From the NCBI GenBank assembly GCA_035252155.1, contig DATFDL010000790.1:1-17282 (forward strand): a stretch of DNA of 17,282 bases, in the 5' to 3' direction. This document shows positions 6,883 to 13,589 of this stretch, piece after piece. Position 1 is the first letter of the stretch. Each line of letters opens with the position of its first letter. Made by a program: the position numbers and the translations under genes. Source of the stretch: JAICLL01 sp035252155. GTDB taxonomy: Bacteria > Planctomycetota > Planctomycetia > Pirellulales > JAICIG01. Below the pieces are notes generated by a model. It had not been told where the DNA came from. It saw only the letters and a list, made by a program, of their open reading frames with translations, and did not search any database.

Positions 6883-7854
6883 GTGGCCCTGGTTTCCTTT
6901 CGCGGGCTGTTTGTCGCGGGCATCGTGGCCGGGTTGGCGAGCTTCGCTCAGTCGGCGGTCGGCCAAACGCTGGTGCCGGGCACCGGCGAGCATGTCTCCA
7001 ACGTCGGCGACGATTTTGAAGACCCGAATTGGGGTTACACGTTCAACAACCCGAAGAACAGCTCCGAACTTGACGGCCGGGCGCGGCTGCCCGACGGCTA
7101 TTCGCACAATCGCCGCTGGTTCGAGGGGCCGATGCGCGGCCATCCCGACGTGCTGCAGCGGGTGGCCACGCCCGAAGGAGGACTGCCCGACAGCCAAGGC
7201 TCGCTGTTGATGCGGTCGCTGTTCACCGGCACGCCCGGCCGGCCAAGCGGGCATAGCCAGCAAGACGATCTGATCGTCAATGTCCGCAATCGCATGGGTG
7301 GGCTGATTCCGGTGGGCTGGCTGCCCAGCGTGGTGGTGCGGGTCTATATGCCACCTTTTGAAGAGTGGGAAAAGCGCAGCGGCAATACGTTCGCGGTGCG
7401 AGCCGGCTGTCACGGGCTGCGGCCCAAAGGCGGCGGCGAGAGCGAAGAGTATTGGCCGGGGCTGTGGATTGTATTTCGCAGCAAGAGCGACCGGCGGAAC
7501 AAAGAGGACTCGGCGTATTTCCTGATTCGCGCCGATCAGAACGGACGCGATTTTAAAGGGCCTGACATCACCGAGACCGGCTGGTGGACACTGGGCATGT
7601 CGTTCACCGCCGACGGACAGGTGCACTACTACGCCAAGCCGGGCGTGGAAGATCTGACTGAGGAGGATCATATCGCCTCGCGGTTTCCCTACGGCTTTCG
7701 GTGCCTGAAGTTTGAGACGTTCTTCTTCGATTTGATTAGCGCCGACAACGGCCGCACCTGGTCGACCAACTGGATCATCGACGACCCATCGCTCTATCTC
7801 GCCCGGCGGCCGAAAATGGCGGCCAGGCCGAAGACGCGGGGTAGAGGGAGATAG
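6883..7854 (+). CDS. Secreted protein of unknown function
   Basis: This is a 323-residue exported protein. I start it at GTG 6883 because AAGGAGG at 6868-6874 lies 8 nt upstream and the product then opens with a clear signal peptide. That peptide has a short basic part (SFRG), a hydrophobic core (LFVAGIVAGLASFA) and probable cleavage near SAVGQ. The mature part is polar with conserved-looking aromatic and glycine blocks: DDFEDPNWGYTFNNPKNSSE, a middle beta-rich part (LPSVVVRVYMPPFEEW) and a late part (GWWTLGMSFTADGQVHYYAK). The composition suggests a beta-sandwich, perhaps concanavalin-like, but I cannot assign a family. The tail is basic (KMAARPKTRGRGR). The wcaJ-type gene follows 32 nt later, so a link to surface polysaccharide is possible but inferred only from position. 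Confidence 0.75.
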   Translation: MALVSFRGLFVAGIVAGLASFAQSAVGQTLVPGTGEHVSNVGDDFEDPNWGYTFNNPKNSSELDGRARLPDGYSHNRRWFEGPMRGHPDVLQRVATPEGGLPDSQGSLLMRSLFTGTPGRPSGHSQQDDLIVNVRNRMGGLIPVGWLPSVVVRVYMPPFEEWEKRSGNTFAVRAGCHGLRPKGGGESEEYWPGLWIVFRSKSDRRNKEDSAYFLIRADQNGRDFKGPDITETGWWTLGMSFTADGQVHYYAKPGVEDLTEEDHIASRFPYGFRCLKFETFFFDLISADNGRTWSTNWIIDDPSLYLARRPKMAARPKTRGRGR

Positions 7855-7855
7855 A

Positions 7856-7873
7856 AACGGAATAAATTCCGTT
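7856..7873. repeat. Short palindrome just after a stop codon
   Basis: AACGGAATAAATTCCGTT has perfect 8-bp arms around 2 nt. It begins directly after the TAG of the secreted protein gene (7852-7854). The flanks TAGA and TCTA extend the dyad with one extra base on the left. It lies between two co-directional genes and is not followed by a T tract, so it is not a standard terminator. Confidence 0.6.
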
Positions 7874-7886
7874 CTACGAAGGAAGC

Positions 7887-9275
7887 ATGTACCGCCGACA
7901 CGGACAAAAACTGGGACTCGTGTTTTTGGCGTGCGACTTGTCGGTGACCGCGGCAAGCTGGCTGGCGGCGTATTACGCGCGGTTTGAAATCTGGCCCACG
8001 CGGCATGGCGTGCCCGAATTCGGCCTGGTGCTGAGGGCGCTGCCGCTTGTCCTCGTGCTGGCGGGCATTGCTTATCGGCTGTGCGGGCTGTACGAGGTTC
8101 ATCGCCTGCGCGAGCTGCCGCGCGAGTTGGGCGTAGTGTGCCAGGCCAGCGGTTTGCTCTTTCTGCTGGCCATCACGGTGGCCTTTTATCGCCGCGACGA
8201 TTATGAATCGCGGCTGGCACTGGCGATCTTTCTGTGTCTCAACGCCTTGCTGCTGATGGCTGTGCGGCGAGTCGTCTGGCGGCTGCTCAAGGCGCTGCGG
8301 CGTCGCGGCTTGAACTATGGCCGGGCGGTGATCGTCGGGGCGGGCCGCACGGGCCGGCTGGTGGCCGAAATCATTCGCCGCAATGGCTGGACCGGCCTGG
8401 AAGCGATCGGTTTTGTCGATGCGCCGCCGAAGCATGAACCTCCGCTGCTGCCACGGCTGGGCGACATCGACGAACTGAGCGAGATTGTTGCCCGGCACGA
8501 TGTCGATCATGTATTCATTGCTCTGCCGTTGACTCGATATGGGGAGCTGCCGCGCGTCTATCGGGAGCTCGAAGAGCTGCTGGTCGAGGTGCAGTTGGTG
8601 CCCGACTTGCCGGACCTGGCCGGGGTTCGCATCCGCACGTTGGAGATCGACGAAGTGGCGTTTGTCAGCCTGCGCGGCAATCCGCACTATGGTTGGCCCA
8701 GGCTGGCCAAGCGCGCGATGGACCTGGCAATTGCGTCGCTGGCGCTCGTGCTCTTGTCTCCGTTGATGGCGGCCATCGCGGCGGCGATAAAAGTTTCCAG
8801 TCGCGGACCGGTGCTCTATCGACAGCCGCGGGCCGGGCTGGCGGGCCGTACTTTTCAGATGTTCAAGTTTCGCAGCATGTACGTGGATGCCGAGCGAGCC
8901 ACCGGCCCGGTTTGGGCCACGCGCGGCGACTGCCGATGCACGCCGCTAGGCCGTTTTCTACGTCGCTGGAGCCTCGACGAGCTGCCACAACTGCTCAACG
9001 TGCTGGCCGGCGATATGAGCCTGGTCGGTCCGCGGCCGGAACGTGGCGTGCTTATCGAAAAATTCCGCCGACAGATTCCCAATTACTTGCAACGGCATCA
9101 AGTGAAGGCGGGCATCACCGGCTGGGCTCAGGTGAACGGCTGGCGCGGCAATACATCGCTGCGCCGGCGGCTGGAATGCGATCTGTATTACATCAGCAAC
9201 TGGTCTCTCTGGCTCGATTTCAAGATCCTCTGGATGACGCTCTGGCGCGGCCTGAAGAACAAAAACGCGTATTAA
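7887..9275 (+). CDS. Undecaprenyl-phosphate glucose-type phosphotransferase (WcaJ-like, polyprenyl glycosylphosphotransferase)
   Basis: This 462-residue membrane enzyme transfers a hexose-1-phosphate, typically glucose, from a UDP-sugar to undecaprenyl phosphate, the first step of exopolysaccharide or capsule repeat-unit synthesis. Four hydrophobic segments lie in residues 10-125. A CoA-binding-like Rossmann domain follows, with VIVGAGRTGR (148-157). The C-terminal bacterial sugar-transferase domain begins at KRAMDLAIASLAL (275) and shows MFKFRSM (325-331), SLDELPQLLNVLAGDMSLVG (362-381) followed by PRPE, AGITGWAQVNGWRG (408-421) and DLYYISNWS. The length and domain order match the WcaJ/PssY-type family. 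AAGGA lies very close to the ATG. It follows the secreted protein gene by 32 nt and converges with the cdsA-like gene (13 nt). The specific sugar cannot be deduced. Confidence 0.92.
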   Translation: MYRRHGQKLGLVFLACDLSVTAASWLAAYYARFEIWPTRHGVPEFGLVLRALPLVLVLAGIAYRLCGLYEVHRLRELPRELGVVCQASGLLFLLAITVAFYRRDDYESRLALAIFLCLNALLLMAVRRVVWRLLKALRRRGLNYGRAVIVGAGRTGRLVAEIIRRNGWTGLEAIGFVDAPPKHEPPLLPRLGDIDELSEIVARHDVDHVFIALPLTRYGELPRVYRELEELLVEVQLVPDLPDLAGVRIRTLEIDEVAFVSLRGNPHYGWPRLAKRAMDLAIASLALVLLSPLMAAIAAAIKVSSRGPVLYRQPRAGLAGRTFQMFKFRSMYVDAERATGPVWATRGDCRCTPLGRFLRRWSLDELPQLLNVLAGDMSLVGPRPERGVLIEKFRRQIPNYLQRHQVKAGITGWAQVNGWRGNTSLRRRLECDLYYISNWSLWLDFKILWMTLWRGLKNKNAY

Positions 9276-9288
9276 GGCCGCGTGGTGG

Positions 9289-10338
9289 CTAGGTAAACAG
9301 ATACCGCGTGACGTGGAAGAAAATCGGGGCGGCAAAGCAGGTCGAGTCGATGCGGTCGAGCACGCCGCCGTGGCCCTCGATGAGCGTGCCATAGTCTTTG
9401 ACGCCACGGTCGCGTTTGATGGCCGACATGGTCATGCTGCCGGCGAAACCCATCGTGGTAATCAACAGTGACATCGCGGCGGCTTCGAGCGGATTGAATG
9501 GCGTGGCCAGCCACATCAGTGTGCCGAAGAGCGTGGCGCAGCCGACGCCTCCCAAAAAACCCTCCCAGGTGCGGTTGGGACTGATCGACGGCGCAATCAC
9601 GTGCTTGCCGATCAACCGCTCGCTCAAGTATCGGAATGCGTCCCCTAGTGTGACGACCAATAGGAAGAAGAAGAGCAATCGCGCGTTCTGCCCGCCGTAG
9701 CGGCCTTCATCAATGGCGGCCTTGGCCTGGGCCAGCTTTTTGGCCGCGGCCGATTCGACCTGGGTCTCGCCTGTTGTCCGTTCTTTCGACTGGTCGCTCG
9801 GCCGCTCAGCGATATCGAGATAAAGAATTGCCGGGGCATAGCTGAGGCAATAGACGCAGATCATCAGGCCCGCCTGAATCTTCGCGCAGCGTTCGAGATA
9901 TCGCTTATAGTCGCCGGCCAGCGCAATGCGGGCGGGGATAAACAAAAAACCATACACCGGAATCAGCACGCTATAGAGCGAATAGCGATCGACGCCGATC
10001 AGCACATACTGTAACGGAGTGAATAGAAAGAACACCCAGAACAGCGCGCGGTGGTCGGCCATGCGCGTGGGCGTGAGCGTGATGAACTCGCGGAGCGCCC
10101 AGAATGAAAGCAGCCCGAACAGCACCACGGTTGCCTCGCGGCCGGCCCAAAACGCGACCAGCAGCACAGCACACAGCAGCCACCAAGCGCGGACGCGCAG
10201 GTTGAACTGCTCGATGGCGGCGGGATTCAGCCCCGTGCCGACCTGCCGCCGGAGCAATTGCCCAACACCGGTGGCCGCCGTCAACAGTGCGAACACCCCG
10301 CCGACGAGTCCGAACGTGGCTAAATCCATCAAATACAT
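9289..10338 (-). CDS. Phosphatidate cytidylyltransferase (CDP-diacylglycerol synthase, CdsA/YnbB type)
   Basis: This 349-residue integral membrane enzyme should convert phosphatidate and CTP to CDP-diacylglycerol, the branch point of phospholipid synthesis. The family signature is intact at 305-331: SAIKRDRGVKDYG followed by HGG, VLDRID. It is preceded by SISPNRTWEGFLGG (251-264), the conserved substrate-loop motif. About eight hydrophobic segments are visible. The central part (ALREFITLTPTRMADHRALF) and the end (DSTCFAAPIFFHVTRYLF) resemble the YnbB-like branch more than classical E. coli CdsA (from memory). A polar insert of about 40 residues (178-217, rich in Lys, Ala, Glu) sits between two membrane helices. 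The gene starts 11 nt after the DUF4384 gene on the same strand, so they share a transcript. Confidence 0.88.
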   Translation of the reverse strand: MYLMDLATFGLVGGVFALLTAATGVGQLLRRQVGTGLNPAAIEQFNLRVRAWWLLCAVLLVAFWAGREATVVLFGLLSFWALREFITLTPTRMADHRALFWVFFLFTPLQYVLIGVDRYSLYSVLIPVYGFLFIPARIALAGDYKRYLERCAKIQAGLMICVYCLSYAPAILYLDIAERPSDQSKERTTGETQVESAAAKKLAQAKAAIDEGRYGGQNARLLFFFLLVVTLGDAFRYLSERLIGKHVIAPSISPNRTWEGFLGGVGCATLFGTLMWLATPFNPLEAAAMSLLITTMGFAGSMTMSAIKRDRGVKDYGTLIEGHGGVLDRIDSTCFAAPIFFHVTRYLFT

Positions 10339-10349
10339 GACGGTCGCCT

Positions 10350-11216
10350 TTAGAGCCGCTTCGCGCTTTTGATCGAGTCCGGCTTCGCAGGACCGGATTT
10401 CAACGGAATGGTGACGACCAAGGCGGCTCGCGCGCCGGGCTTCGAGGCCGACAGCGCCAACGTGCCCGTTTGATGGGCGCCGGGCGGTTCTTCCAGCACG
10501 ATTTCCCCGGCGCCGCTCTGCTTCGACTCGCGCGAAACTTTGGCAAGCGCCGCGTCGGTGACGACGCCCCGAAAGCGGGTAGCCCGGGCCTGCCGGTCCT
10601 CAATCGACTTCAGCATGGCCTGGCAGCGCGTCCGCAGTTCGCCCTGCGTCACGCGCTCTTCGGCCGTAAGTTTGTTTTCCGCTTTCTTGCAGACCAGATC
10701 GCACATCGCCGCCAGGTCGTCGTCGGGCTTGTCCAAGGCGACGACCGTCAACTCTTCTTCGCCCGACTTGCCGTCGAACTCGAATACGCTGCCGTCGGTC
10801 GGCAGTTCCACCGGCTGCTCGCGCTTGGTCAACCAAGGCGTGTTGCGGTCGGCGGGCAATAGGCAATGCCGGCGGCCCGTCGCGTCTTCGTAGAAGACAT
10901 ACAGATAAAGGTCGCGCAGCGGCTGAATGCGCACACGAATCTGATCGCCCGATTGAAACGAGTACTTCGCCGGGTCGACCGACTCGTCGGCGCCTTCCTT
11001 GCGCAACAAGACGGAATACTCCAGCGCGACCACCTGGTCCAACTCGGCGGGCAGGCCCGGCGTCGCTTGCAGCTCTTCGGCGGGCTTGCGAGGCGCCAAG
11101 CTGCGCCGCACCGCGTCGCGAAAGGTTGGTTCGGCTCCCTCGGCCGTCAGGCACACGGCCCAAATCGCCAACACGGCAGCGCAGGCGCGCCGCGAGAACA
11201 TCAAGCTAACGCACAT
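10350..11216 (-). CDS. Secreted DUF4384-domain protein
   Basis: This is a 288-residue exported protein. It has a signal peptide (FSRRACAAVLAIWAVCLTAE, cleavage probably near AEGAEP). A DUF4384-like beta domain follows at about 66-163: YSFQSGDQIRVRIQPLRDLY, then LYVFYEDATGRRHCLLPADR, then FEFDGKSGEEELTVVALDK. DUF4384 domains usually occur in envelope or signalling proteins and their function is not established. The C-terminal 120 residues are charged, partly helical (NKLTAEERVTQGELRTRCQA), and end in a strand-rich, Ser/Ala tail. I use the first ATG, with GGGAG 6-7 nt upstream. A second ATG five codons later is possible. It leads a two-gene operon with the CDP-diacylglycerol synthase, suggesting an envelope-related role (inference). 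Confidence 0.75.
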   Translation of the reverse strand: MCVSLMFSRRACAAVLAIWAVCLTAEGAEPTFRDAVRRSLAPRKPAEELQATPGLPAELDQVVALEYSVLLRKEGADESVDPAKYSFQSGDQIRVRIQPLRDLYLYVFYEDATGRRHCLLPADRNTPWLTKREQPVELPTDGSVFEFDGKSGEEELTVVALDKPDDDLAAMCDLVCKKAENKLTAEERVTQGELRTRCQAMLKSIEDRQARATRFRGVVTDAALAKVSRESKQSGAGEIVLEEPPGAHQTGTLALSASKPGARAALVVTIPLKSGPAKPDSIKSAKRL

Positions 11217-11293
11217 GCTTAGCTCCCGGCCACGTCACCGCCGCACGAGGAGAGGAGAAGAATCTGATTACCACCGAGGGGCTACAAAATGTC

Positions 11294-11299
11294 ATCATA
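11294..11299 (-). promoter_or_regulatory. Extended -10 element for the DUF4384-cdsA operon
   Basis: On the minus strand TGGTATGAT (TATGAT at 11294-11299 preceded by TGn) matches an extended -10 box, 5 of 6 in the hexamer. No good -35 is visible, which extended -10 promoters tolerate. The 5' leader would be about 70 nt. Confidence 0.35.
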
Positions 11300-11455
11300 C
11301 CATCGGCGAACGAGTGCGCGGAGTCATCCGCGGGCGGTTTTATCGCGATTTCCGCGGGCGAGTCGCCCTTTCCGCCAGCTTGCGAGTTCGTAATCGTAGG
11401 GCGCCGGTTACAATCGGAGGGAATTACGATCAAAACCGATCAGGTACGCATCTCA

Positions 11456-11950
11456 GTGACCAGTCTGATTGCAGCGGTTGGCTTGATTCTGCTAGTGCTG
11501 GGCATTGGGCGGATTCGCCTACGGTGGCTCGCCGGCGGCACCGCCCTGCTGGCCGTGGCCGCCCTGCAAGGCGCGCTGAGCGAGGATGAACGCTGGCAGA
11601 GCGTAGAGGTTGTCACGCTGCGAATTCGGGTGGCCGACGCCGCCGGTCGGCCGGTGGTCTCTACGCGGGTACAAATCGGGCGGCCCGGCGGCGGGCGGAA
11701 CTCGATCAGCACGATCGGCCCAGGTGGGGTCGCCCGGGTATCGGCCATTCTGGAGACCGGCGGCAGCGGTTCAGTGGGCCGGCAGTTGGGGCGCGCCCAC
11801 CCCCAAGTCGATCTCGGCGCCTATCAGCTTGAAGTCGTCGCCGATGACTATCGTCCCTGGCGGAGGCCGCTGGGCCGATTGTTGCCCCGCGATTGGCCCT
11901 TGGTCACGTCCCAAGGAACCATCGAGGTTCGGCTCGAACGTGCTCCGTAG
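11456..11950 (+). CDS. Small membrane-anchored protein with an Ig-like (carboxypeptidase-regulatory-like) domain
   Basis: From GTG 11456 this is a 164-residue protein. Two hydrophobic segments come first: SLIAAVGLILLVLGIGRIRL and LAGGTALLAVAALQGAL. A compact beta domain at about 50-162 opens VVTLRIRVADAAGRPVVSTR and closes with YQLEVVADDYRPW and GTIEVRLE. That pattern fits the CarboxypepD-regulatory/transthyretin-like fold found on planctomycete envelope proteins. The start is uncertain. A strong Shine-Dalgarno-like GGAGGG lies at 11416-11421, 34 nt too early for the GTG, and the frame is open between them with only ATT, ACG and ATC codons near it. TACAAT at 11409-11414 may be a -10 box. It converges with the thioredoxin gene. 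The function is unknown. Confidence 0.6.
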   Translation: MTSLIAAVGLILLVLGIGRIRLRWLAGGTALLAVAALQGALSEDERWQSVEVVTLRIRVADAAGRPVVSTRVQIGRPGGGRNSISTIGPGGVARVSAILETGGSGSVGRQLGRAHPQVDLGAYQLEVVADDYRPWRRPLGRLLPRDWPLVTSQGTIEVRLERAP

Positions 11951-11951
11951 G

Positions 11952-11969
11952 TCAGGCTCTCCAGCCTGA
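11952..11969. repeat. Palindrome between convergent genes
   Basis: TCAGGCTCTCCAGCCTGA has perfect 7-bp arms around CTCC. The prefix GTAGG overlaps the TAG stop of the upstream gene (11948-11950). It lies in the 45-nt gap between two convergent genes, where a hairpin could serve both as an RNA 3' end. From memory, GTAGG-TCAGGCT palindromes of this kind recur in planctomycete genomes. Confidence 0.6.
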
Positions 11970-11995
11970 TACCGGGCTACAATACCGGGACTGAA

Positions 11996-12988
11996 CTAGC
12001 GCCTTTGGCCCTGTCGTGGTACAACAGCATACCGCGTGGGGTTCTTTTTAAATTGCCGATAGCTGGCTTCGCTGCTGAACAGGTAAATATGGTTGTCAAG
12101 AAAAGCCCCGAATTCTCGCTTGCCCATCAGCTCTTGTTGACGATCGAGTGCGACGACCGGATCGATGCCGTTAAGTACCGGCGCGTATCGGTCTGGAGTC
12201 GCTAAAAACGCCTGCTGCTCTTGCTGGCCCACGAACAAGTAGGTACGCCCGCGGTGGATGGCCCCCCAGCGTGCGTCGCCGGACAGCCATTTCTTGCGTT
12301 CGACGAGCGTCACCGGACAAAAACCGTCTAAGGCCAGTGGCGGGTTACTGGCCGCGGACGGTGAGCCATCTTCCAATTTGGCGGAGACAGATGCATCGGC
12401 CCGCATGCCATGGACCGGCTCCGGAGACCTTCGGTCAGCCGAAATGGCTGGGTCGGGAGACCCTGCCACAACGGCCGGCTCAGAAGGCCCTGCCGATAGC
12501 GGTGGGTGACGGTCGAAGCCGCTATCGGCAGTCGGCGGCGCAGTACCGGCCGCCAACTCCGCAGGCGGTTGCACCATCGACGCCAGCCGGTTCATGTGCT
12601 CGATATAGGCACCCGCCGAGGCGGGCACCGGAAAAATCTTGTAGATCAATTGCCCCCGCGCCGTGGTGATGACATCGGTGGGCACTTTTTCGATGCCGTA
12701 CTTTTTGGCGGTGGCCGGATCCTGGTGTGGATCGACTTTGATGGCCACATAATTCGCCGTCAGTTCGCCGCCAAACCCCGGTTGGCTGAATACCTGGTGC
12801 TCCAACCGCTGACACGGCTGGCACCAGGGGCCGCCGAAGTGAATCAGCACCAGCCGGCGGGACTTCTGGGCCAACTGCTGGGCCGTCGGAAGGTCGGTTT
12901 CCCAGTGCAGCGCCTCATCGGCCAGCGCCAGCTTCAACCCAATCAGGCTCACCAGGGCGGTCCAGATCAATAAGCGGATGGCAGACAT
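11996..12988 (-). CDS. Exported thioredoxin-like protein with two C-terminal YHS-like domains
   Basis: This 330-residue protein has a signal peptide or N-terminal anchor (IRLLIWTALVSLIGLKLALA). A thioredoxin fold at about 28-140 carries the active-site WCQPC (55-59) and a cis-proline-type KVPTDV (101-106). This class forms or reduces disulfides in the periplasm. A low-complexity linker of about 70 residues (146-216, rich in Pro, Ala, Ser, Asp) leads to two YHS-like modules. The first is GFCPVTLVERKKWLSGDARW with GRTYLFVGQQEQQAF; the second is DPVVALD with DNHIYLFSSEASYRQFKKNP. YHS domains often go with metal handling, but only the first keeps a cysteine. The linker coding DNA contains several palindromes. 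No Shine-Dalgarno is evident. Neighbours give no pathway clue. Confidence 0.82.
   Translation of the reverse strand: MSAIRLLIWTALVSLIGLKLALADEALHWETDLPTAQQLAQKSRRLVLIHFGGPWCQPCQRLEHQVFSQPGFGGELTANYVAIKVDPHQDPATAKKYGIEKVPTDVITTARGQLIYKIFPVPASAGAYIEHMNRLASMVQPPAELAAGTAPPTADSGFDRHPPLSAGPSEPAVVAGSPDPAISADRRSPEPVHGMRADASVSAKLEDGSPSAASNPPLALDGFCPVTLVERKKWLSGDARWGAIHRGRTYLFVGQQEQQAFLATPDRYAPVLNGIDPVVALDRQQELMGKREFGAFLDNHIYLFSSEASYRQFKKNPTRYAVVPRQGQRR
12436..12530. repeat. Cluster of palindromes inside the coding linker of the thioredoxin gene
   Basis: Three dyads lie close together: CAGCC/GGCTG around 5 nt (12436-12450), GGGTC/GACCC around GGGA (12450-12463), and a perfect 12-bp pair TGCCGATAGCGG / CCGCTATCGGCA around 16 nt (12491-12530). 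All map to the low-complexity linker (residues about 153-185) and none of the listed dyads falls in the flanking domains. Confidence 0.6.
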
Positions 12989-13156
12989 CGCAAGTGGGGC
13001 TGATGGAAGAGGCGAAATTGGGGCCTTTTGAGTGTTGTATCGGAACGATCGGTCGAGAATGTTGCGACAAATTTGCCGGGGAAACCGCCAATCTGGGGGC
13101 AGAATCGTTCCGCCCGGAAAAATGTCCCTACCGCCGCCATTTTGCCAAAAGATCGC

Positions 13157-13184
13157 TTGACACGGTGCCGAATCTAGTTATGAT
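13157..13184 (+). promoter_or_regulatory. Sigma70-type promoter of the rho operon
   Basis: A perfect -35 TTGACA (13157-13162), a 16-nt spacer and TATGAT (13179-13184; 5 of 6) make the best promoter in the window. Transcription would begin near 13191, about 400 nt before the rho ATG. Confidence 0.65.
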
Positions 13185-13334
13185 TTTCATAGTTTTACGC
13201 ATTGCCTGACAGCCAGGCATCGTCACTTGGGCGGCGTTGGATCGCCTGAGTGCCTCCGAATTTCGGGGCATTGGCCGCTTTTTCCGGCGGGCCACTGCTG
13301 ATCGGAGCAACCCCGCGGCTCGCTTAGCAGGGGG

Positions 13335-13373
13335 GCTTTCGGAAGGTTCGAAAGCAAGCATTCTTCGGATGCT
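13335..13373 (+). promoter_or_regulatory. Two adjacent hairpins in the rho leader
   Basis: GCTTTCG/CGAAAGC (13335-13355, 7-nt loop) and AGCAT/ATGCT (13357-13373, loop TTCTTCGG-like) follow one another. About 30 nt later comes a run of six T (13405-13410). The spacing is too long for a classic intrinsic terminator, but the set could act in attenuation or RNA stability. Confidence 0.35.
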
Positions 13374-13532
13374 GCGTGCGAGCTACCCTTAGCGATACGA
13401 TTTTCGTCTTTTTTCCCAGGTTCTCGTGCGAGGACCGCCCAGGCGGAAATTGACCTCTGGTTAGTGCTTCGGCCCAAGCGCCGGGGCTTCGTTCTGCATG
13501 TTTGGGTCGCCCCCAATCATCGCGCTCTACCT

Positions 13533-13586
13533 ATGCGCGTTGCCATCGATCGCATGTTCGCGGCGCAACTTGTCTCCCTTGGGTGA
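13533..13586 (+). CDS. Possible leader peptide ahead of rho, 17 codons
   Basis: ATG 13533 opens a 17-codon frame (MRVAIDRMFAAQLVSLG) ending in TGA 13584-13586, only 3 nt before the rho ATG. Such spacing would allow translational coupling, since rho itself has only a weak GGGTGA near its start. No Shine-Dalgarno precedes the small ORF. E. coli rho also has a short leader ORF (rhoL) in a regulated leader, so the position is suggestive, not proof. Confidence 0.3.
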   Translation: MRVAIDRMFAAQLVSLG

Positions 13587-13589
13587 ATT

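Larger units (their letters stand above)
12989..13589. other. Intergenic region and long rho leader
   Basis: No protein gene of normal size is credible in these 601 nt. The plus-strand frame from 12994 lacks protein-like features and crosses the promoter. The first part holds the upstream region of the thioredoxin gene (minus strand), without a clear promoter. From 13157 there is a strong plus-strand promoter, then about 400 nt of leader containing hairpins, a T tract at 13405-13410 and a 17-codon ORF next to rho. Confidence 0.6.

Noticed and set aside
6808..7956. Minus-strand frame of 382 codons opposite the secreted protein, and 7794-8687 opposite the glycosyl-phosphotransferase
   Set aside because: These are antisense shadows. 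The plus-strand genes have a signal peptide with strong Shine-Dalgarno and clear sugar-transferase motifs.
11971..11990. Direct repeat TACCGGG with a TACAAT box between copies
   Set aside because: No plus-strand gene follows (the thioredoxin gene ends here on the minus strand), so a promoter role is unsupported; 7-bp repeats are too short to interpret.
12994..13209. Plus-strand frame of 71 codons before rho
   Set aside because: The composition is not protein-like, there is no ribosome binding site, and it runs through the rho promoter.
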